From NCBI RefSeq assembly GCF_003007685.1, contig NZ_PXNN01000006.1, positions 124,001 to 188,000 of the forward strand: a stretch of DNA of 64,000 nt, read 5' to 3'. The notes beneath the pieces are model-generated. The model made no database searches. It was not told where the DNA came from and saw only the letters and a program-made list of their open reading frames with translations. Both the position numbers and the translations under genes were made by a program. Origin of the DNA: Marinobacter halophilus. GTDB lineage: Bacteria; Pseudomonadota; Gammaproteobacteria; Pseudomonadales; Oleiphilaceae. Below, one piece after another: positions 36,901 through 46,953 of the stretch. How positions within the stretch are numbered: position 1 is the stretch's first letter; each line of letters begins with the position of its first letter.

Positions 36901-37773
36901 ATGCACAAGCCCGCGTTGCCGATGGAAGGCACCGATACCTTTAATGATCAGATCAGGATCGTCCTGGTGGAAACTTCCCATTCCGGCAACATTGGTGCTG
37001 TGGCCAGGGCGATGAAGAATATGGGGTTGGGAAACCTGTGGTTGGTCAATCCGTCGTCGTTTCCGGATGAAACATCCTACGCCCGGGCAGCCGGTGCTTC
37101 TGATGTGCTGGACCGGGCTCAGGTGGTGGATTCTCTGGATGAGGCTCTGGCAGATTGTGTTCTGGTGATGGGCACCAGTGCTCGTGGCCGTAAAGTTCCC
37201 TGGCCGGTTATTGCACCACCCCAGGCTGCAGTCACTGCTTATGAAGCTGGGCAGCAAGGCCCGGTTGCCATGGTGTTCGGTCGTGAGAATCATGGTCTGT
37301 CCAATGAGGAACTTCAGCGCTGTCACTACCACATTCATATTCCATCGAATCCTGACTACAGCTCTTTGAATCTGTCCATGGCGGTTCAGGTCATCTGTTA
37401 CGAATTGCGAATGCATTATTTGCGTAGTCTTGACGAAGGTGAGTCCAGCCCTTACCTCGAATCCATGGTGGCGCCTGGCGATCGGGGCTGGGATGTGCCA
37501 CCGGCGGCCGTCCATGATGTCGAGGGGTTCTTCGGTCACCTTGAACAGGTGTTGGTCGATGTGGACTTTCACCGCCGCAACAACCCCCGGCAACTGATGA
37601 CCCGGATGAGGCGGCTTTTCCAGCGAGCCCGACTCGACCAGATGGAGATTAATATTCTTCGGGGAATTCTGACGTCGGTGCAGAAAGCTGCCGGTACGCT
37701 TCCAGGTAATGGCCAGCAACAACCCACTGCGGCGGATGTCGCGAATGCAGGGCAGGATAAAGACCATGTTTGA
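36901..37773 (+). CDS. trmJ: tRNA (cytidine/uridine-2'-O-)-methyltransferase TrmJ
   Basis: A 290-residue SPOUT methyltransferase that modifies tRNA position 32. [45 protein letters not shown] and [19 protein letters not shown] give the knotted SAM-binding core as in E. coli TrmJ. The C-terminal extension (after about residue 195) is usual. ATG 36901 or ATG 36895 (two residues longer) could be the start. The last eight bases overlap cysE. The order suhB(-)/trmJ/cysE/iscR/iscS matches Pseudomonas. Confidence 0.94.
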   Translation: MHKPALPMEGTDTFNDQIRIVLVETSHSGNIGAVARAMKNMGLGNLWLVNPSSFPDETSYARAAGASDVLDRAQVVDSLDEALADCVLVMGTSARGRKVPWPVIAPPQAAVTAYEAGQQGPVAMVFGRENHGLSNEELQRCHYHIHIPSNPDYSSLNLSMAVQVICYELRMHYLRSLDEGESSPYLESMVAPGDRGWDVPPAAVHDVEGFFGHLEQVLVDVDFHRRNNPRQLMTRMRRLFQRARLDQMEINILRGILTSVQKAAGTLPGNGQQQPTAADVANAGQDKDHV

Positions 37774-38545
37774 GCGTTTGCGCGAAGATATAAAGAGTGT
37801 ATTTCACCGGGATCCGGCAGCACGGAACACGTTTGAAGTACTGACTAATTACCCGGGCTTGCACGCCTTGCTTTTTCACCGGTTCTCACACTGGCTCTGG
37901 AATCTGGGGTTGAAATGGGTGGCACGAACCATCTCCACGCTGGCGCGTTGGTTTACCGGCATTGAAATCCATCCGGGTGCAACGATCGGCCGGCGGTTTT
38001 TTATTGACCATGGTATGGGGGTGGTGATCGGCGAAACCACGATAATCGGTGATGATGTGACGCTCTATCAGGGTGTGACACTCGGTGGCACCAGCTGGAA
38101 CAAGGGCAAGCGTCATCCGACCATCGGTGACGGTGTGGTTGTGGGTGCCGGGGCAAAGATTCTGGGCCCGTTTGAAGTGGGAGAGGGTGCCAAAATTGGC
38201 TCTAATTCCGTGGTGACCAAAGCTGTGCCTGCGGGAGCTACCGTGGTTGGCATCCCGGGGCGGGTAATTGTCAAGCGGCATACCGAGGATGACGTTCGAC
38301 GCAAGGAAATGGAAGAGCGTATGGGCTTTGATGCTTATGGTGTGACTGAGGAAATGCCGGATCCGGTTGCTCGGGCCATGCGCTCGTTACTGGACCATAT
38401 GCATGCGGTCGACGATCGTATTGAAAACATGTGCAAGGCTATTCGCAAGGTCAACAGTGAATACCAGAATGGGGAGTTGCCGCCTCTGCACGAAGAGGAT
38501 TTCGATTGCGTTCGTGACGATGAGGATAGCGCGGGTAAAGGCTGA
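37766..38545 (+). CDS. cysE: Serine O-acetyltransferase CysE
   Basis: A 259-residue enzyme making O-acetylserine from serine and acetyl-CoA, the first step of cysteine synthesis. The left-handed beta-helix has imperfect hexapeptide repeats from about residue 75, with the catalytic region [19 protein letters not shown] and the [20 protein letters not shown] loop. The form is the short, EpsC-like type with a C-terminal extension. ATG 37766 lies within the end of trmJ, so the two are translationally coupled. It supplies cysteine for the desulfurase encoded downstream. Confidence 0.95.
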   Translation: MFERLREDIKSVFHRDPAARNTFEVLTNYPGLHALLFHRFSHWLWNLGLKWVARTISTLARWFTGIEIHPGATIGRRFFIDHGMGVVIGETTIIGDDVTLYQGVTLGGTSWNKGKRHPTIGDGVVVGAGAKILGPFEVGEGAKIGSNSVVTKAVPAGATVVGIPGRVIVKRHTEDDVRRKEMEERMGFDAYGVTEEMPDPVARAMRSLLDHMHAVDDRIENMCKAIRKVNSEYQNGELPPLHEEDFDCVRDDEDSAGKG

Positions 38546-38578
38546 ATACTTGACTGTTTTGGTTGGTCAATTCATACT
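38546..38578 (+). promoter_or_regulatory. iscR promoter with putative IscR type 1 site
   Basis: TTGACT (38550-38555) and CATACT (38573-38578) are 17 bases apart. Overlapping the -35 box, 38546-38570 matches the left fifteen positions of the IscR type 1 consensus ATASYYGACTRWWWYAG without a mismatch, with a weaker right half. Autorepression by [2Fe-2S] IscR is expected. Confidence 0.65.
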
Positions 38579-38623
38579 CATCACTTCGAATCGAGATTCA
38601 ATCCCATCTATGGGGCTGACAGT

Positions 38624-39121
38624 ATGAAGCTGACCACGAAAGGCCGCTATGCCGTGACGGCAATGCTGGATCTGGCTCTCCATGGGAGCCAGGGGCCGGT
38701 GAGTCTTGCAGACATTTCGGCCCGGCAAGAGATTTCCCTGTCTTATCTTGAACAGCTGTTTTCACGCCTGCGCCGCCAACAACTTGTGGTGAGCGTGCGT
38801 GGACCAGGTGGTGGCTATCGTTTGAGCCGGTTAGCTGATGACGTCTTTATCGCCGAAGTGGTCGATGCGGTCAGCGAATCGCTGGATACCACCCGTTGCG
38901 CCAATAAAGGTGATTGTCAGAACGGAGAGAAATGTCTGACCCATCATCTGTGGTCGGACCTGAGCGATCAGATTCACCAGTTCTTGAGCGAGATCAGTCT
39001 GGGCGACCTGATGCGTAAGCATGAAATCCGCCAGGTGGCGGACAGGCAGAATCGGATGCAGTCCGGCGATGGCTCGGATGCGATTAATACCCGACGCCTG
39101 ATAGACCAGGCAACGGCCTGA
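38624..39121 (+). CDS. iscR: Fe-S cluster-responsive regulator IscR
   Basis: A 165-residue Rrf2-family regulator. The winged helix ([38 protein letters not shown]) is followed by the cluster ligands Cys92, Cys98 and Cys104 in [13 protein letters not shown], with His107 just after, the same spacing as E. coli IscR. It would sense [2Fe-2S] status and control Fe-S biogenesis genes. A type 1 site lies in its own promoter. It is followed by iscS, but the remaining isc genes are absent here. Confidence 0.96.
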   Translation: MKLTTKGRYAVTAMLDLALHGSQGPVSLADISARQEISLSYLEQLFSRLRRQQLVVSVRGPGGGYRLSRLADDVFIAEVVDAVSESLDTTRCANKGDCQNGEKCLTHHLWSDLSDQIHQFLSEISLGDLMRKHEIRQVADRQNRMQSGDGSDAINTRRLIDQATA

Positions 39122-39142
39122 CAACCAACATTCCCTGTGATT

Positions 39143-40300
39143 ATGAAAAAGCCCGTTTACCTGGATTACGCGGCCACAACGCCCGTCGATCCATCCGTTG
39201 CCGATGAGATGATGAAGTTTCTGACCCCTGACGGAGTGTTTGGCAATCCGGCCTCGCGCTCCCATGGCTATGGTTGGCAGGCGGAAGCTGCGGTGGAAAA
39301 TGCCCGGCGGCAAGTTGCCGAGCTGATTCACGCAGACCCGAGGGAAATCGTCTGGACGTCTGGTGCGACCGAATCGGATAACCTGGCGATCAAAGGTGTT
39401 GTTGGTCAATGTTCAAAAGCTCGCGGTGGGCATATAGTGACTTCGGTTATCGAGCACAAAGCCGTAGTAGACACCTGCAAATGGCTGGAGAGCCGCGGTA
39501 CAGAAGTTACCTGGTTGCGACCGGATACTGAGGGACGGGTCACTGCGGACTCCGTTGCCGAAGCGTTACGCCACGACACGGTCCTGGTAAGTCTGATGAT
39601 GGTCAATAATGAGCTGGGGTGCGTCACGGACATCCGTGCCATCGGGACGTTGCTTCGCCAGCGTGAGGTGTTATTTCACGTTGATGCCGCGCAGGCCGCA
39701 GGTAAATTGCCAGTCGACGTTGTCAGTTTGAATGTTGATTTGTTGTCGCTTTCGGCGCACAAGGTATATGGCCCCAAAGGTATTGGAGCGCTTTATGTTC
39801 GTCGCTCCCCGAGCGTAGCGATCGAGGCGCAGATGCATGGCGGCGGCCACGAACGAGGCATGCGCTCAGGCACTTTGCCTACGCACCAGATCGTCGGCAT
39901 GGGCAAGGCCTTTGAGTTGGCAGGTGAGGGTCTTGATCGCGAAACCGGACATCTTGAGCAACTGCGCGAATTGTTTGTGTCAGGTCTTGAAGGCCTTGAA
40001 GGTGTTCATTTCAATGGTAGTCGGGAACACCGGGTGCCGGGCATTGTCAATCTGTCATTCGAGGGCATAGATGCTGAATCCCTGATGTTGGGATTGCGCA
40101 ATCTCGCGGTGTCATCAGGGTCGGCCTGCGCATCTGCTACGGTTGAGCCTTCCTTCGTATTGCGGGGAATCGGTGTGAGCGATGAACTTGCTCACCGCGC
40201 ACTTCGGTTTTCGTTCGGGCGTTTTACCACTGTTGAAGAAGTAGAGTTCGCCTGTTCGCAAATCGTTGATGTTGTTAAGCGACTTCGCGGCGTGCGGTAG
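39143..40300 (+). CDS. iscS: Cysteine desulfurase IscS lacking the C-terminal tail
   Basis: A 385-residue PLP enzyme of the IscS group that extracts sulfur from cysteine. [12 protein letters not shown] and [16 protein letters not shown] at the start, His105, PLP-binding Lys207 ([12 protein letters not shown]) and the active Cys329 ([14 protein letters not shown]) are present. The protein stops at VVKRLRGVR, about 20 residues short of the 404-residue E. coli form; the missing tail is the part that contacts IscU. No iscU follows; ndk is 65 bases downstream. Sulfur delivery to tRNA thiolation or another scaffold remains possible. ATG 39143 is preferred over GTG 39137. Confidence 0.93.
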   Translation: MKKPVYLDYAATTPVDPSVADEMMKFLTPDGVFGNPASRSHGYGWQAEAAVENARRQVAELIHADPREIVWTSGATESDNLAIKGVVGQCSKARGGHIVTSVIEHKAVVDTCKWLESRGTEVTWLRPDTEGRVTADSVAEALRHDTVLVSLMMVNNELGCVTDIRAIGTLLRQREVLFHVDAAQAAGKLPVDVVSLNVDLLSLSAHKVYGPKGIGALYVRRSPSVAIEAQMHGGGHERGMRSGTLPTHQIVGMGKAFELAGEGLDRETGHLEQLRELFVSGLEGLEGVHFNGSREHRVPGIVNLSFEGIDAESLMLGLRNLAVSSGSACASATVEPSFVLRGIGVSDELAHRALRFSFGRFTTVEEVEFACSQIVDVVKRLRGVR

Positions 40301-40320
40301 GCAGTTGCACCCGGACTGCG

Positions 40321-40326
40321 TATAAT
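40321..40326 (+). promoter_or_regulatory. -10 box of a probable ndk promoter
   Basis: A perfect TATAAT lies 40 bases before ndk. No good -35 is present at 16-18 bases; TTGCAC (40305-40310) is only 10 bases upstream. Confidence 0.4.
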
Positions 40327-40365
40327 CGCCGATCTGAATTTTCTGAACACAACTGGAGAAATACC

Positions 40366-40794
40366 ATGGCAAATGAGCGCACGCTCTCAATTATCAAGCC
40401 CGATGCGGTCGCTAAGAACGTAATTGGCGAAATCTACAGCCGTTTTGAAAAAGCGGATCTGAAAATTGTTGCGTCTAAAATGATGCACCTGACCCAAGAG
40501 CAAGCGGAAGGCTTCTACGCCGAGCATAAAGAACGTCCCTTCTTCAACGATCTGGTTGCGTTCATGACCTCTGGCCCGGTAGTGGTTCAGGCTCTGGAAG
40601 GCGAAGGCGCTATTCTCAAGAACCGTGAGCTGATGGGTGCGACAAATCCGAAAGAAGCTGAGGCTGGTACCATTCGTGCTGACTTTGCATCATCCATTGA
40701 TGCCAACGCCGTTCACGGCTCTGACTCTGCGGCTTCCGCTGAGCGTGAAATCGCGTACTTTTTTAATGATAACGAGATCTGCCCGCGCGGTTGA
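40366..40794 (+). CDS. ndk: Nucleoside diphosphate kinase
   Basis: A 142-residue enzyme that balances NTP pools by phosphate transfer through a phosphohistidine. [20 protein letters not shown] is the N-terminal signature and NAVHGSDS holds the catalytic His117. A GGAGA ribosome-binding site precedes the ATG. It directly follows iscS where iscU would normally begin, and rlmN follows 61 bases later. Confidence 0.98.
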   Translation: MANERTLSIIKPDAVAKNVIGEIYSRFEKADLKIVASKMMHLTQEQAEGFYAEHKERPFFNDLVAFMTSGPVVVQALEGEGAILKNRELMGATNPKEAEAGTIRADFASSIDANAVHGSDSAASAEREIAYFFNDNEICPRG

Positions 40795-40855
40795 TTTTGT
40801 GGTTCAGGGGTGGCAGTAGTCGCCCCTGAATTGGCTATTTGATCGAGGTTATTGC

Positions 40856-41965
40856 ATGACTGGCACTGCCGAAAAAACCAATCTCCTGGGGATGCCTAAA
40901 GCCAAGCTTGAGGCGTTTTTTGAAACCCTGGGTGAAAAGCGCTTCCGTGCGCAACAGGTTCTGCAGTGGATCCACCAGTGGGGTGTTGATGACTTCGATC
41001 AAATGACCAATATGAGCAAGGTGCTCAGGGACAAGCTTAAAGAAGTGGCAGAGGTGCGCGGCCCCGAGGTGGTTTTCGATGAAACCTCCAAAGACGGAAC
41101 GCGCAAGTGGGTCATGCGGATGGACAACGGCAACAGTGTCGAAACTGTGCTGATTCCGGACGGTGAGCGCGGCACGCTGTGCGTGTCTTCGCAGATCGGC
41201 TGTACCCTCGACTGCACATTCTGCTCAACCGGAAAACGCGGATTTAACCGGAATCTGACGGCTGCCGAAGTGATCGGCCAGGTATGGGTTGCCCGCAAAG
41301 CGTTTATGCCGTTTGACATCAAGGACCGCCCGATCACTAATGTTGTGATGATGGGTATGGGGGAGCCGTTGTTGAACTTCGACAACGTCGTTGATGCGAT
41401 GAACCTGATGATGGAAGACCTTGCTTACGGGATTTCCAAGCGCCGTGTAACCCTGAGTACCTCCGGTGTGGTTCCTGCCATTGACCGATTGGCTGAGGTT
41501 ACCGATGTTTCACTGGCCATCTCGCTTCATGCGCCCAATGATGAATTGCGCAATAAACTGGTTCCATTAAATAAAAAGTATCCGATCGCTGAATTGCTGG
41601 CCGCCACGAAACGGTATTTTGCAAGATTGCCAGAAAAGCGTAAAGCGACCATTGAATACACCGTTATCGAGGGCGTTAACGATCAACCGGAACACGCCCA
41701 CGAACTGGCAGTTTTGCTCAAGGATTTGCCTTGCAAGATTAATCTGATACCGTTCAATCCATTCCCTGAGAGCGATTTCAAACGGCCGAGTATGAATGCC
41801 ACGCGTAGATTTCAGACGGTGCTTAATGAGGCCGGCTACGTAGCAACCATCCGTACCACACGCGGTGACGATATCGATGCAGCATGTGGTCAGTTGGTCG
41901 GCCGTGTTGATGACCGTACCCGCAGGAGCCAGAGATACATAGCGGTGCAACAGGTTAACCCCTGA
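40856..41965 (+). CDS. rlmN: Dual-specificity 23S rRNA/tRNA adenine-C2 methyltransferase RlmN
   Basis: A 369-residue radical SAM enzyme that methylates A2503 of 23S rRNA and A37 of some tRNAs. The [4Fe-4S] motif CTLDCTFC supplies Cys116, Cys120 and Cys123, and the second catalytic Cys344 lies in [24 protein letters not shown] and [16 protein letters not shown] are family motifs. It needs Fe-S cluster assembly, which is notable given the reduced isc locus upstream. Confidence 0.97.
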   Translation: MTGTAEKTNLLGMPKAKLEAFFETLGEKRFRAQQVLQWIHQWGVDDFDQMTNMSKVLRDKLKEVAEVRGPEVVFDETSKDGTRKWVMRMDNGNSVETVLIPDGERGTLCVSSQIGCTLDCTFCSTGKRGFNRNLTAAEVIGQVWVARKAFMPFDIKDRPITNVVMMGMGEPLLNFDNVVDAMNLMMEDLAYGISKRRVTLSTSGVVPAIDRLAEVTDVSLAISLHAPNDELRNKLVPLNKKYPIAELLAATKRYFARLPEKRKATIEYTVIEGVNDQPEHAHELAVLLKDLPCKINLIPFNPFPESDFKRPSMNATRRFQTVLNEAGYVATIRTTRGDDIDAACGQLVGRVDDRTRRSQRYIAVQQVNP

Positions 41966-42002
41966 TATCGGCGCCCCGGAAGTGACAAAGATAAGGTGTT
42001 TC

Positions 42003-42809
42003 GTGAAAGGAAAAGCACAAAGTTCACCTCTGTATACAGTGGCTCTGCTCTTATTTGGTCTGATGTTGTCGGGCTGCGTTACCACAACCGATAGTCGATT
42101 CTCGCGTGAAGCAGACCGGGATAAGGCGGTCAGTAACTATGTTCAGTTAGCCACTGCCTATATCGGGCAGGGCAATCTCGATCGTGCTCGTCATCATCTT
42201 GAACGGGCACTGGAAATTTCGCCCGATAGCGCTGAAGCGCAGGCCGCAATGGGCTTGGTTTATAATGCCGAGGGCGACCCGGGTCTGGCAGAGCAAAGTT
42301 TCAAACGGGCAATCTCTGAGGACGATCGTTATACGCGTGCTCGTGTTTACTACGGTGCTTTTCTTTACAGCAATTCCCGTTATTCGGAAGCCAGAGATCA
42401 GTTCAGTGTTGCTTCCAGAGATACCGGCTACCGAGAGCGCGGTGCGGTATTCTATAATCTGGGGATGACCGAAGAGCGTTTAGGTGACCGGGAAGCGGCT
42501 GAGGCGGCTTATCGCCGGGCCGTCGAGCTGACTCGGGGCGAAGCACGAACCCTGCTTTCCCTGTCTCGCGTACTGGTGGAAATGGAGGATTATCCGGCGG
42601 CATCCCGATATTACAGCCGCCTGCAAACGATGATTCAGCGCAACACGCGGTTGACGCATTCGCCGGAAAGCCTGTTTACCGGTATTCGCATAGCCCGTCA
42701 TTATAAAGACCGGGATCAGGAGGTGAGTCTGGCCTTGCTGCTCAGAAATGAGTATCCGGATTCTGCTGAGTACCAACAATATAAGGTGTTGATTGCCAAT
42801 GAGCGGTGA
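42003..42809 (+). CDS. pilF: Type IV pilus biogenesis/stability lipoprotein PilF (PilW)
   Basis: A 268-residue outer-membrane lipoprotein made of tetratricopeptide repeats; in Pseudomonas it is the pilotin for the secretin PilQ. The start is GTG 42003, chosen because ATAAGG lies just upstream and it begins a short lipoprotein signal ending in the lipobox LSGC. TPR-like helices include AEAQAAMGLVYNAEGDPGLA and AVFYNLGMTEERLGDREAAE. It lies between rlmN and rodZ as in Pseudomonas. Its end overlaps rodZ by 11 bases. Confidence 0.93.
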   Translation: MKGKAQSSPLYTVALLLFGLMLSGCVTTTDSRFSREADRDKAVSNYVQLATAYIGQGNLDRARHHLERALEISPDSAEAQAAMGLVYNAEGDPGLAEQSFKRAISEDDRYTRARVYYGAFLYSNSRYSEARDQFSVASRDTGYRERGAVFYNLGMTEERLGDREAAEAAYRRAVELTRGEARTLLSLSRVLVEMEDYPAASRYYSRLQTMIQRNTRLTHSPESLFTGIRIARHYKDRDQEVSLALLLRNEYPDSAEYQQYKVLIANER

Positions 42810-43776
42810 GGTGAAGCCAGACCAGGTGGCAGCGGAGCGTGTCGGTGAACAGCTCAGGCTTGGGCGCGAACGTCTGGGGCTGGATCTGTCAGCAATTGCG
42901 GACGAACAGCATCTCCGCCCCTCCGTGATTCAAGCTATTGAAAGCGGCGATTACAGTAAAATCGACAGTGAACTTTTTCTGAAAGGTTACGTTCGAGCAT
43001 ACGCTCGTCAGGTCGGGCTGGATGCGGACGCTGTGATCGCTGAGCTGGATCGGGAACTGGAACCAGGTCGCCAACAAAAAGAGTTGGAGTATCAGGCCAA
43101 CCCATTGGTTTCTATCGAGCTGAAAAAGCGCCGAAAACGACAACTTGCCAAGCTGCTCGTGGTATTGGTTATTCTGGCTGCGGCTGCGTATCTGATAGCC
43201 GCTTATCTTGCTGAACGGGACGTAGGCGTTGATCCGGCAACTGAAGGCTCGTCACAGATGGCAGCGCCGCAGGAAAATCTGATGTCTTCTGCAGATTCGG
43301 AGCAAGGCGCTGAAACGCCGGAAGCTCTGGTCCAGGAGCCTGAGCCGGTTCCGTTTGATGAGGCTGCTGAACCTTTGAATGAGACAGCGGAGTCATTGAA
43401 TGTGCCCGCGGATCCAATGCCTGCAGAAGCCGTCCCGGAAGACCTGCCGCCAGACCAGGTACCTGTGGTTACCCAGTTGACGGAACCCGCTCTGCAAGAG
43501 CCAGAAGTGTTACCAGTCAGTGATGTTACGCAAGCACGGCTGCAAATGTCTTTTTCGGATGACTGCTGGATTCAGGTGACTGATGCCGAAGGTAACCGTT
43601 TGGCAAGTTCGCTTCGTCGTAGCGGAGACCAATTGGATGTCGCCGGTGAGGCACCTTTCCGGGTGGTGATTGGCGCAGTCAGTGCCGTTGAGTCAATTCG
43701 ATTTCAGGGTGAAACTCTGAACGTTGGCGATTTACGCGTCGTGAATAACCGGTCAGAATTTAGCCTCGAACTTTAA
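42799..43776 (+). CDS. rodZ: Cytoskeletal/cell-shape protein RodZ
   Basis: A 325-residue bitopic membrane protein linking MreB to the wall-synthesis machinery. The N-terminal helix-turn-helix ([20 protein letters not shown]) is followed by [20 protein letters not shown], one membrane segment ([20 protein letters not shown], about residues 118-137), an acidic Pro/Glu/Ala-rich linker (about 150-245), and a C-terminal DUF4115 beta domain ([20 protein letters not shown]). ATG 42799 overlaps the end of pilF. ispG follows. Confidence 0.95.
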   Translation: MSGEVKPDQVAAERVGEQLRLGRERLGLDLSAIADEQHLRPSVIQAIESGDYSKIDSELFLKGYVRAYARQVGLDADAVIAELDRELEPGRQQKELEYQANPLVSIELKKRRKRQLAKLLVVLVILAAAAYLIAAYLAERDVGVDPATEGSSQMAAPQENLMSSADSEQGAETPEALVQEPEPVPFDEAAEPLNETAESLNVPADPMPAEAVPEDLPPDQVPVVTQLTEPALQEPEVLPVSDVTQARLQMSFSDDCWIQVTDAEGNRLASSLRRSGDQLDVAGEAPFRVVIGAVSAVESIRFQGETLNVGDLRVVNNRSEFSLEL

Positions 43777-43811
43777 AGCCAAACGTCCGGATAAACTGTT
43801 GGTCCCAGCAC

Positions 43812-44930
43812 ATGAAACACGAATCCCCGATTAAAAGACGCAAATCTCGCCAGATCATGGTGGGTGATGTTCCGGTTGGCGGTGATGCACCGATTGCCGT
43901 GCAGAGCATGACCAATACCAATACCTGCGATGTAGACGCGACGGTTGGTCAGATTGAGGCATTGCAGGACGCCGGAGCGGACATTGTCCGGGTGTCTGTG
44001 CCCTCGATGGAAGCCGCTGAGGCATTTGGCAAAATTCGTGACAGGGTGTCGCTGCCACTGGTTGCGGATATTCATTTTGACCACAAGATCGCATTGCGAG
44101 TCGCCGAGCTCGGGGTTGACTGCTTACGCATCAACCCGGGAAATATTGGTCGGGATGACCGTGTTAGTGCAGTGATCAGTGCCGCCCGGGACCGGAATAT
44201 TCCCATCCGGATCGGTGTGAATGCCGGTTCGTTGGAAAAAAGCCTGCAACGCAAGTATGGCGAGCCTACGCCGGAAGCGCTGGTCGAATCGGCCATGAGG
44301 CATATTGATATTCTGGACCGGCACGATTTTCAGAACTTCAAAGTCAGTCTCAAGGCGTCTGATGTGTTTATGACGGTCGCCGCTTACCGGCAAATTGCTT
44401 CGCAGATTGAACAGCCGCTTCACTTGGGCATCACCGAAGCCGGTGGCTTCCGTTCGGGTACCGTCAAATCCTCGATTGGCTTGGGTATGCTGCTGATGGA
44501 TGGCATCGGCGATACTATCCGAGTGTCCCTGGCGGCGGATCCGGTACAGGAAATCAAAGTCGGATTCGATATCCTCAAGAGCCTGCGTTTGCGCAGCCGG
44601 GGTATCAACTTTATCGCGTGCCCAAGCTGTTCCCGCCAGAATTTTGATGTTATCCAGACGATGAATGATCTGGAGGAGCGACTGGAAGATGTGAACACGC
44701 CATTGGATGTCGCCATCATCGGATGCATTGTTAATGGCCCTGGAGAAGCGAAAGAAGCGGATATCGGCCTGACCGGTGGCAGTCCGAAGAACCTGTTCTA
44801 CCTGGCTGGCAAACCAAACCAGAAACTGGTCAATGCAACGCTGACGGATGACCTTGAGCGTCTGATTCGGGACGAAGTGGCGAAGCGCCAGGAACAGGAA
44901 GCATCTGTTATCGCACGCTCTACCGACTAA
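43812..44930 (+). CDS. ispG: 4-hydroxy-3-methylbut-2-en-1-yl diphosphate synthase IspG (GcpE)
   Basis: A 372-residue [4Fe-4S] enzyme of the MEP isoprenoid pathway that converts MEcPP to HMBPP. The N-terminal TIM barrel has [19 protein letters not shown] and LRINPGNIG; the cluster ligands lie in [10 protein letters not shown] (two Cys near 270-273) and [20 protein letters not shown] (third Cys and Glu). It is another enzyme that depends on Fe-S assembly. hisS follows 44 bases later, the usual order. Confidence 0.97.
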   Translation: MKHESPIKRRKSRQIMVGDVPVGGDAPIAVQSMTNTNTCDVDATVGQIEALQDAGADIVRVSVPSMEAAEAFGKIRDRVSLPLVADIHFDHKIALRVAELGVDCLRINPGNIGRDDRVSAVISAARDRNIPIRIGVNAGSLEKSLQRKYGEPTPEALVESAMRHIDILDRHDFQNFKVSLKASDVFMTVAAYRQIASQIEQPLHLGITEAGGFRSGTVKSSIGLGMLLMDGIGDTIRVSLAADPVQEIKVGFDILKSLRLRSRGINFIACPSCSRQNFDVIQTMNDLEERLEDVNTPLDVAIIGCIVNGPGEAKEADIGLTGGSPKNLFYLAGKPNQKLVNATLTDDLERLIRDEVAKRQEQEASVIARSTD

Positions 44931-44974
44931 AAGCACCGGCACGAAATCATTCAACAAAGTATCAGGGTTTTAAC

Positions 44975-46249
44975 TTGGCTAAGATTCAGGCAATTCGCGG
45001 AATGAATGACATTCTGCCGGATCAGACTCCCGTCTGGCAGTATGTGGAGTCAACAGTACGTAAGGTTCTTGGGCAATACGGGTATCAGGAAATTCGTATG
45101 CCTGTGGTTGAGCAGACCGAATTGTTCAAGCGTTCGATCGGTGAGGTCACCGATATTGTCGAAAAGGAAATGTACACCTTCGACGATCGCAACGGCGACA
45201 GCCTGACTTTGCGCCCCGAAGGTACCGCAGGTTGCGTTCGGGCAGCAGAAGAGCACGGGCTGCTGTTCAACCAAACTCGCCGGCTCTGGTACACCGGGCC
45301 GATGTTTCGCCATGAGCGGCCTCAAAAAGGTCGGTATCGCCAGTTTCATCAGATCGGGGTGGAATGTTTTGGCATGGCTGGCCCGGATATTGATGCCGAA
45401 CTGCTGATCCTGACCTCGCGGTTGTGGGCCGCTTTGGGCCTTGCCGGGCACACTCGCCTGGAAATTAACTCAATCGGGACCAGCGATGCCCGTAAAGTGT
45501 ATCGGCAGGCGTTGGTCGACTATCTGGGACAATATCGGGATCAGCTGGATGACGACAGCAAGCGACGGCTGTCCACCAATCCTTTAAGAATTCTCGACAG
45601 CAAAGATGCCGGCACCCGTAAGGTTCTTGAGGGTGCACCGAGCCTTGATAACTTCCTGGATCAAGCCTCCCTTGAACACTTTGATCAGCTGAAAGCCCTG
45701 CTGGATGCCGCGGGCGTGACTTATACCGTAAATCCGGCGCTGGTTCGCGGGCTCGACTATTACGGCAAGACGGTGTTTGAGTGGATCACCGACAGTCTTG
45801 GCGCTCAGGGTACCGTGTGCGCCGGCGGCCGTTACGATGGTCTGGTAGAGCAGTTAGGCGGCAAAGCCACCGACGCTGTTGGCTTCGCAATGGGGCTGGA
45901 GCGTCTGATTCTGTTACTGGAAACCCTTGATCTGGTGCCCGAGCACGTTAACAATCAGGCGGATGTCTATGTGACTGCCATGGGCGACAAGGTCATTGCT
46001 CCGGCGATGGCCATCGCTGAGGAATTGCGAAACGCTTTGCCCGGCAAAGTGGTTGTTGCACATTGTGGTGGTGGCAGCTTTAAGAGTCAGATGAAAAAAG
46101 CCGATCGTAGTGGTGCCCGCTATGCGGTCATTCTGGGTGAAAACGAGTTGGCCAGCGGAAACGTTGGTCTGAAACCGCTGCGCGACGATGAGCCGCAGCA
46201 AGAAGTGGCTCGGGTAGAATTGGCACAGTTACTGGTTAACAGGCTTTGA
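44975..46249 (+). CDS. hisS: Histidyl-tRNA synthetase
   Basis: A 424-residue class II synthetase. [18 protein letters not shown] gives the N-terminus, [13 protein letters not shown] and [19 protein letters not shown] form motif 2, [15 protein letters not shown] and [14 protein letters not shown] the HisA motifs, and [14 protein letters not shown] motif 3. The start is TTG 44975 with ATCAGGG upstream, since it restores the MAKIQAIRG start shared with E. coli; no ATG lies nearer than the internal MNDILP. Confidence 0.97.
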   Translation: MAKIQAIRGMNDILPDQTPVWQYVESTVRKVLGQYGYQEIRMPVVEQTELFKRSIGEVTDIVEKEMYTFDDRNGDSLTLRPEGTAGCVRAAEEHGLLFNQTRRLWYTGPMFRHERPQKGRYRQFHQIGVECFGMAGPDIDAELLILTSRLWAALGLAGHTRLEINSIGTSDARKVYRQALVDYLGQYRDQLDDDSKRRLSTNPLRILDSKDAGTRKVLEGAPSLDNFLDQASLEHFDQLKALLDAAGVTYTVNPALVRGLDYYGKTVFEWITDSLGAQGTVCAGGRYDGLVEQLGGKATDAVGFAMGLERLILLLETLDLVPEHVNNQADVYVTAMGDKVIAPAMAIAEELRNALPGKVVVAHCGGGSFKSQMKKADRSGARYAVILGENELASGNVGLKPLRDDEPQQEVARVELAQLLVNRL

Positions 46250-46296
46250 TCATCGCTCTACAAGAACAGCAACATTATTGATTAACAGGAGTTTAC

Positions 46297-46953
46297 ATGG
46301 CTGAGTTGCGCACCGAAGAAGAACAGGTCCAGGCGATCAAAGACTGGTGGAAGAAAAACGGCAGTTCCTTGCTGATTGGTATCGGTGCCGCCCTGGCCAT
46401 CGTGTTTGGTTGGCAGGCCTGGCAAAATAATCAGGCCCAGCAACGGGCCGAGGCCGCAAATCAGTTCGCCACCCTGCTGAATGCGTTCGCGACTGAAGCT
46501 GACGAAAATGCGGGCGAGACAGTTGCATTTGTCGCCCAGACGCTTCGTGAAGATCATGGCAAAAGTGCCTATGCCATATACGGTAACCTGGTTCTTGCCC
46601 GCCAACAGATCATGCTTAATGACAATGTCGAGGGTGCAATTGATTCTCTGCAATGGGCACTGGATAAAGCATCGGACTATCCGGCGTTGAACTTGGTGGT
46701 GCGCAACCGCCTAGCTCGCGCCCAATTTGCGGCCGAGCAATTTGACGATGCGTTGGCGACACTTGACGGCGCAGTTTCGGTCGATGCGTTTGCTGGTATA
46801 TTTTCAGAGTTACGCGGTGATATTCTGCTGGCCAAGGGTGATGCAGAAGGTGCCCGTGAAGCCTATCTGGCTGCTCAGGAGCAAAACCAGCAGGGCCGCA
46901 GTGGCATTCTGGAACTGAAGCTGTCTGACCTGGGCGTTGAGGAGGGGGCCTGA
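46297..46953 (+). CDS. yfgM: YfgM-type membrane-anchored TPR protein
   Basis: A 218-residue inner-membrane protein with a short cytoplasmic start (EEEQVQAIKDWWKKNGSSLL), one membrane segment (about residues 24-42) and a periplasmic helical TPR region. In E. coli YfgM associates with SecYEG and the chaperone PpiD. AREAYLAAQEQNQQGRSGIL and the C-terminal LELKLSDLG are typical. It overlaps bamB by one base and sits in the conserved hisS-yfgM-bamB-der order. Confidence 0.94.
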   Translation: MAELRTEEEQVQAIKDWWKKNGSSLLIGIGAALAIVFGWQAWQNNQAQQRAEAANQFATLLNAFATEADENAGETVAFVAQTLREDHGKSAYAIYGNLVLARQQIMLNDNVEGAIDSLQWALDKASDYPALNLVVRNRLARAQFAAEQFDDALATLDGAVSVDAFAGIFSELRGDILLAKGDAEGAREAYLAAQEQNQQGRSGILELKLSDLGVEEGA

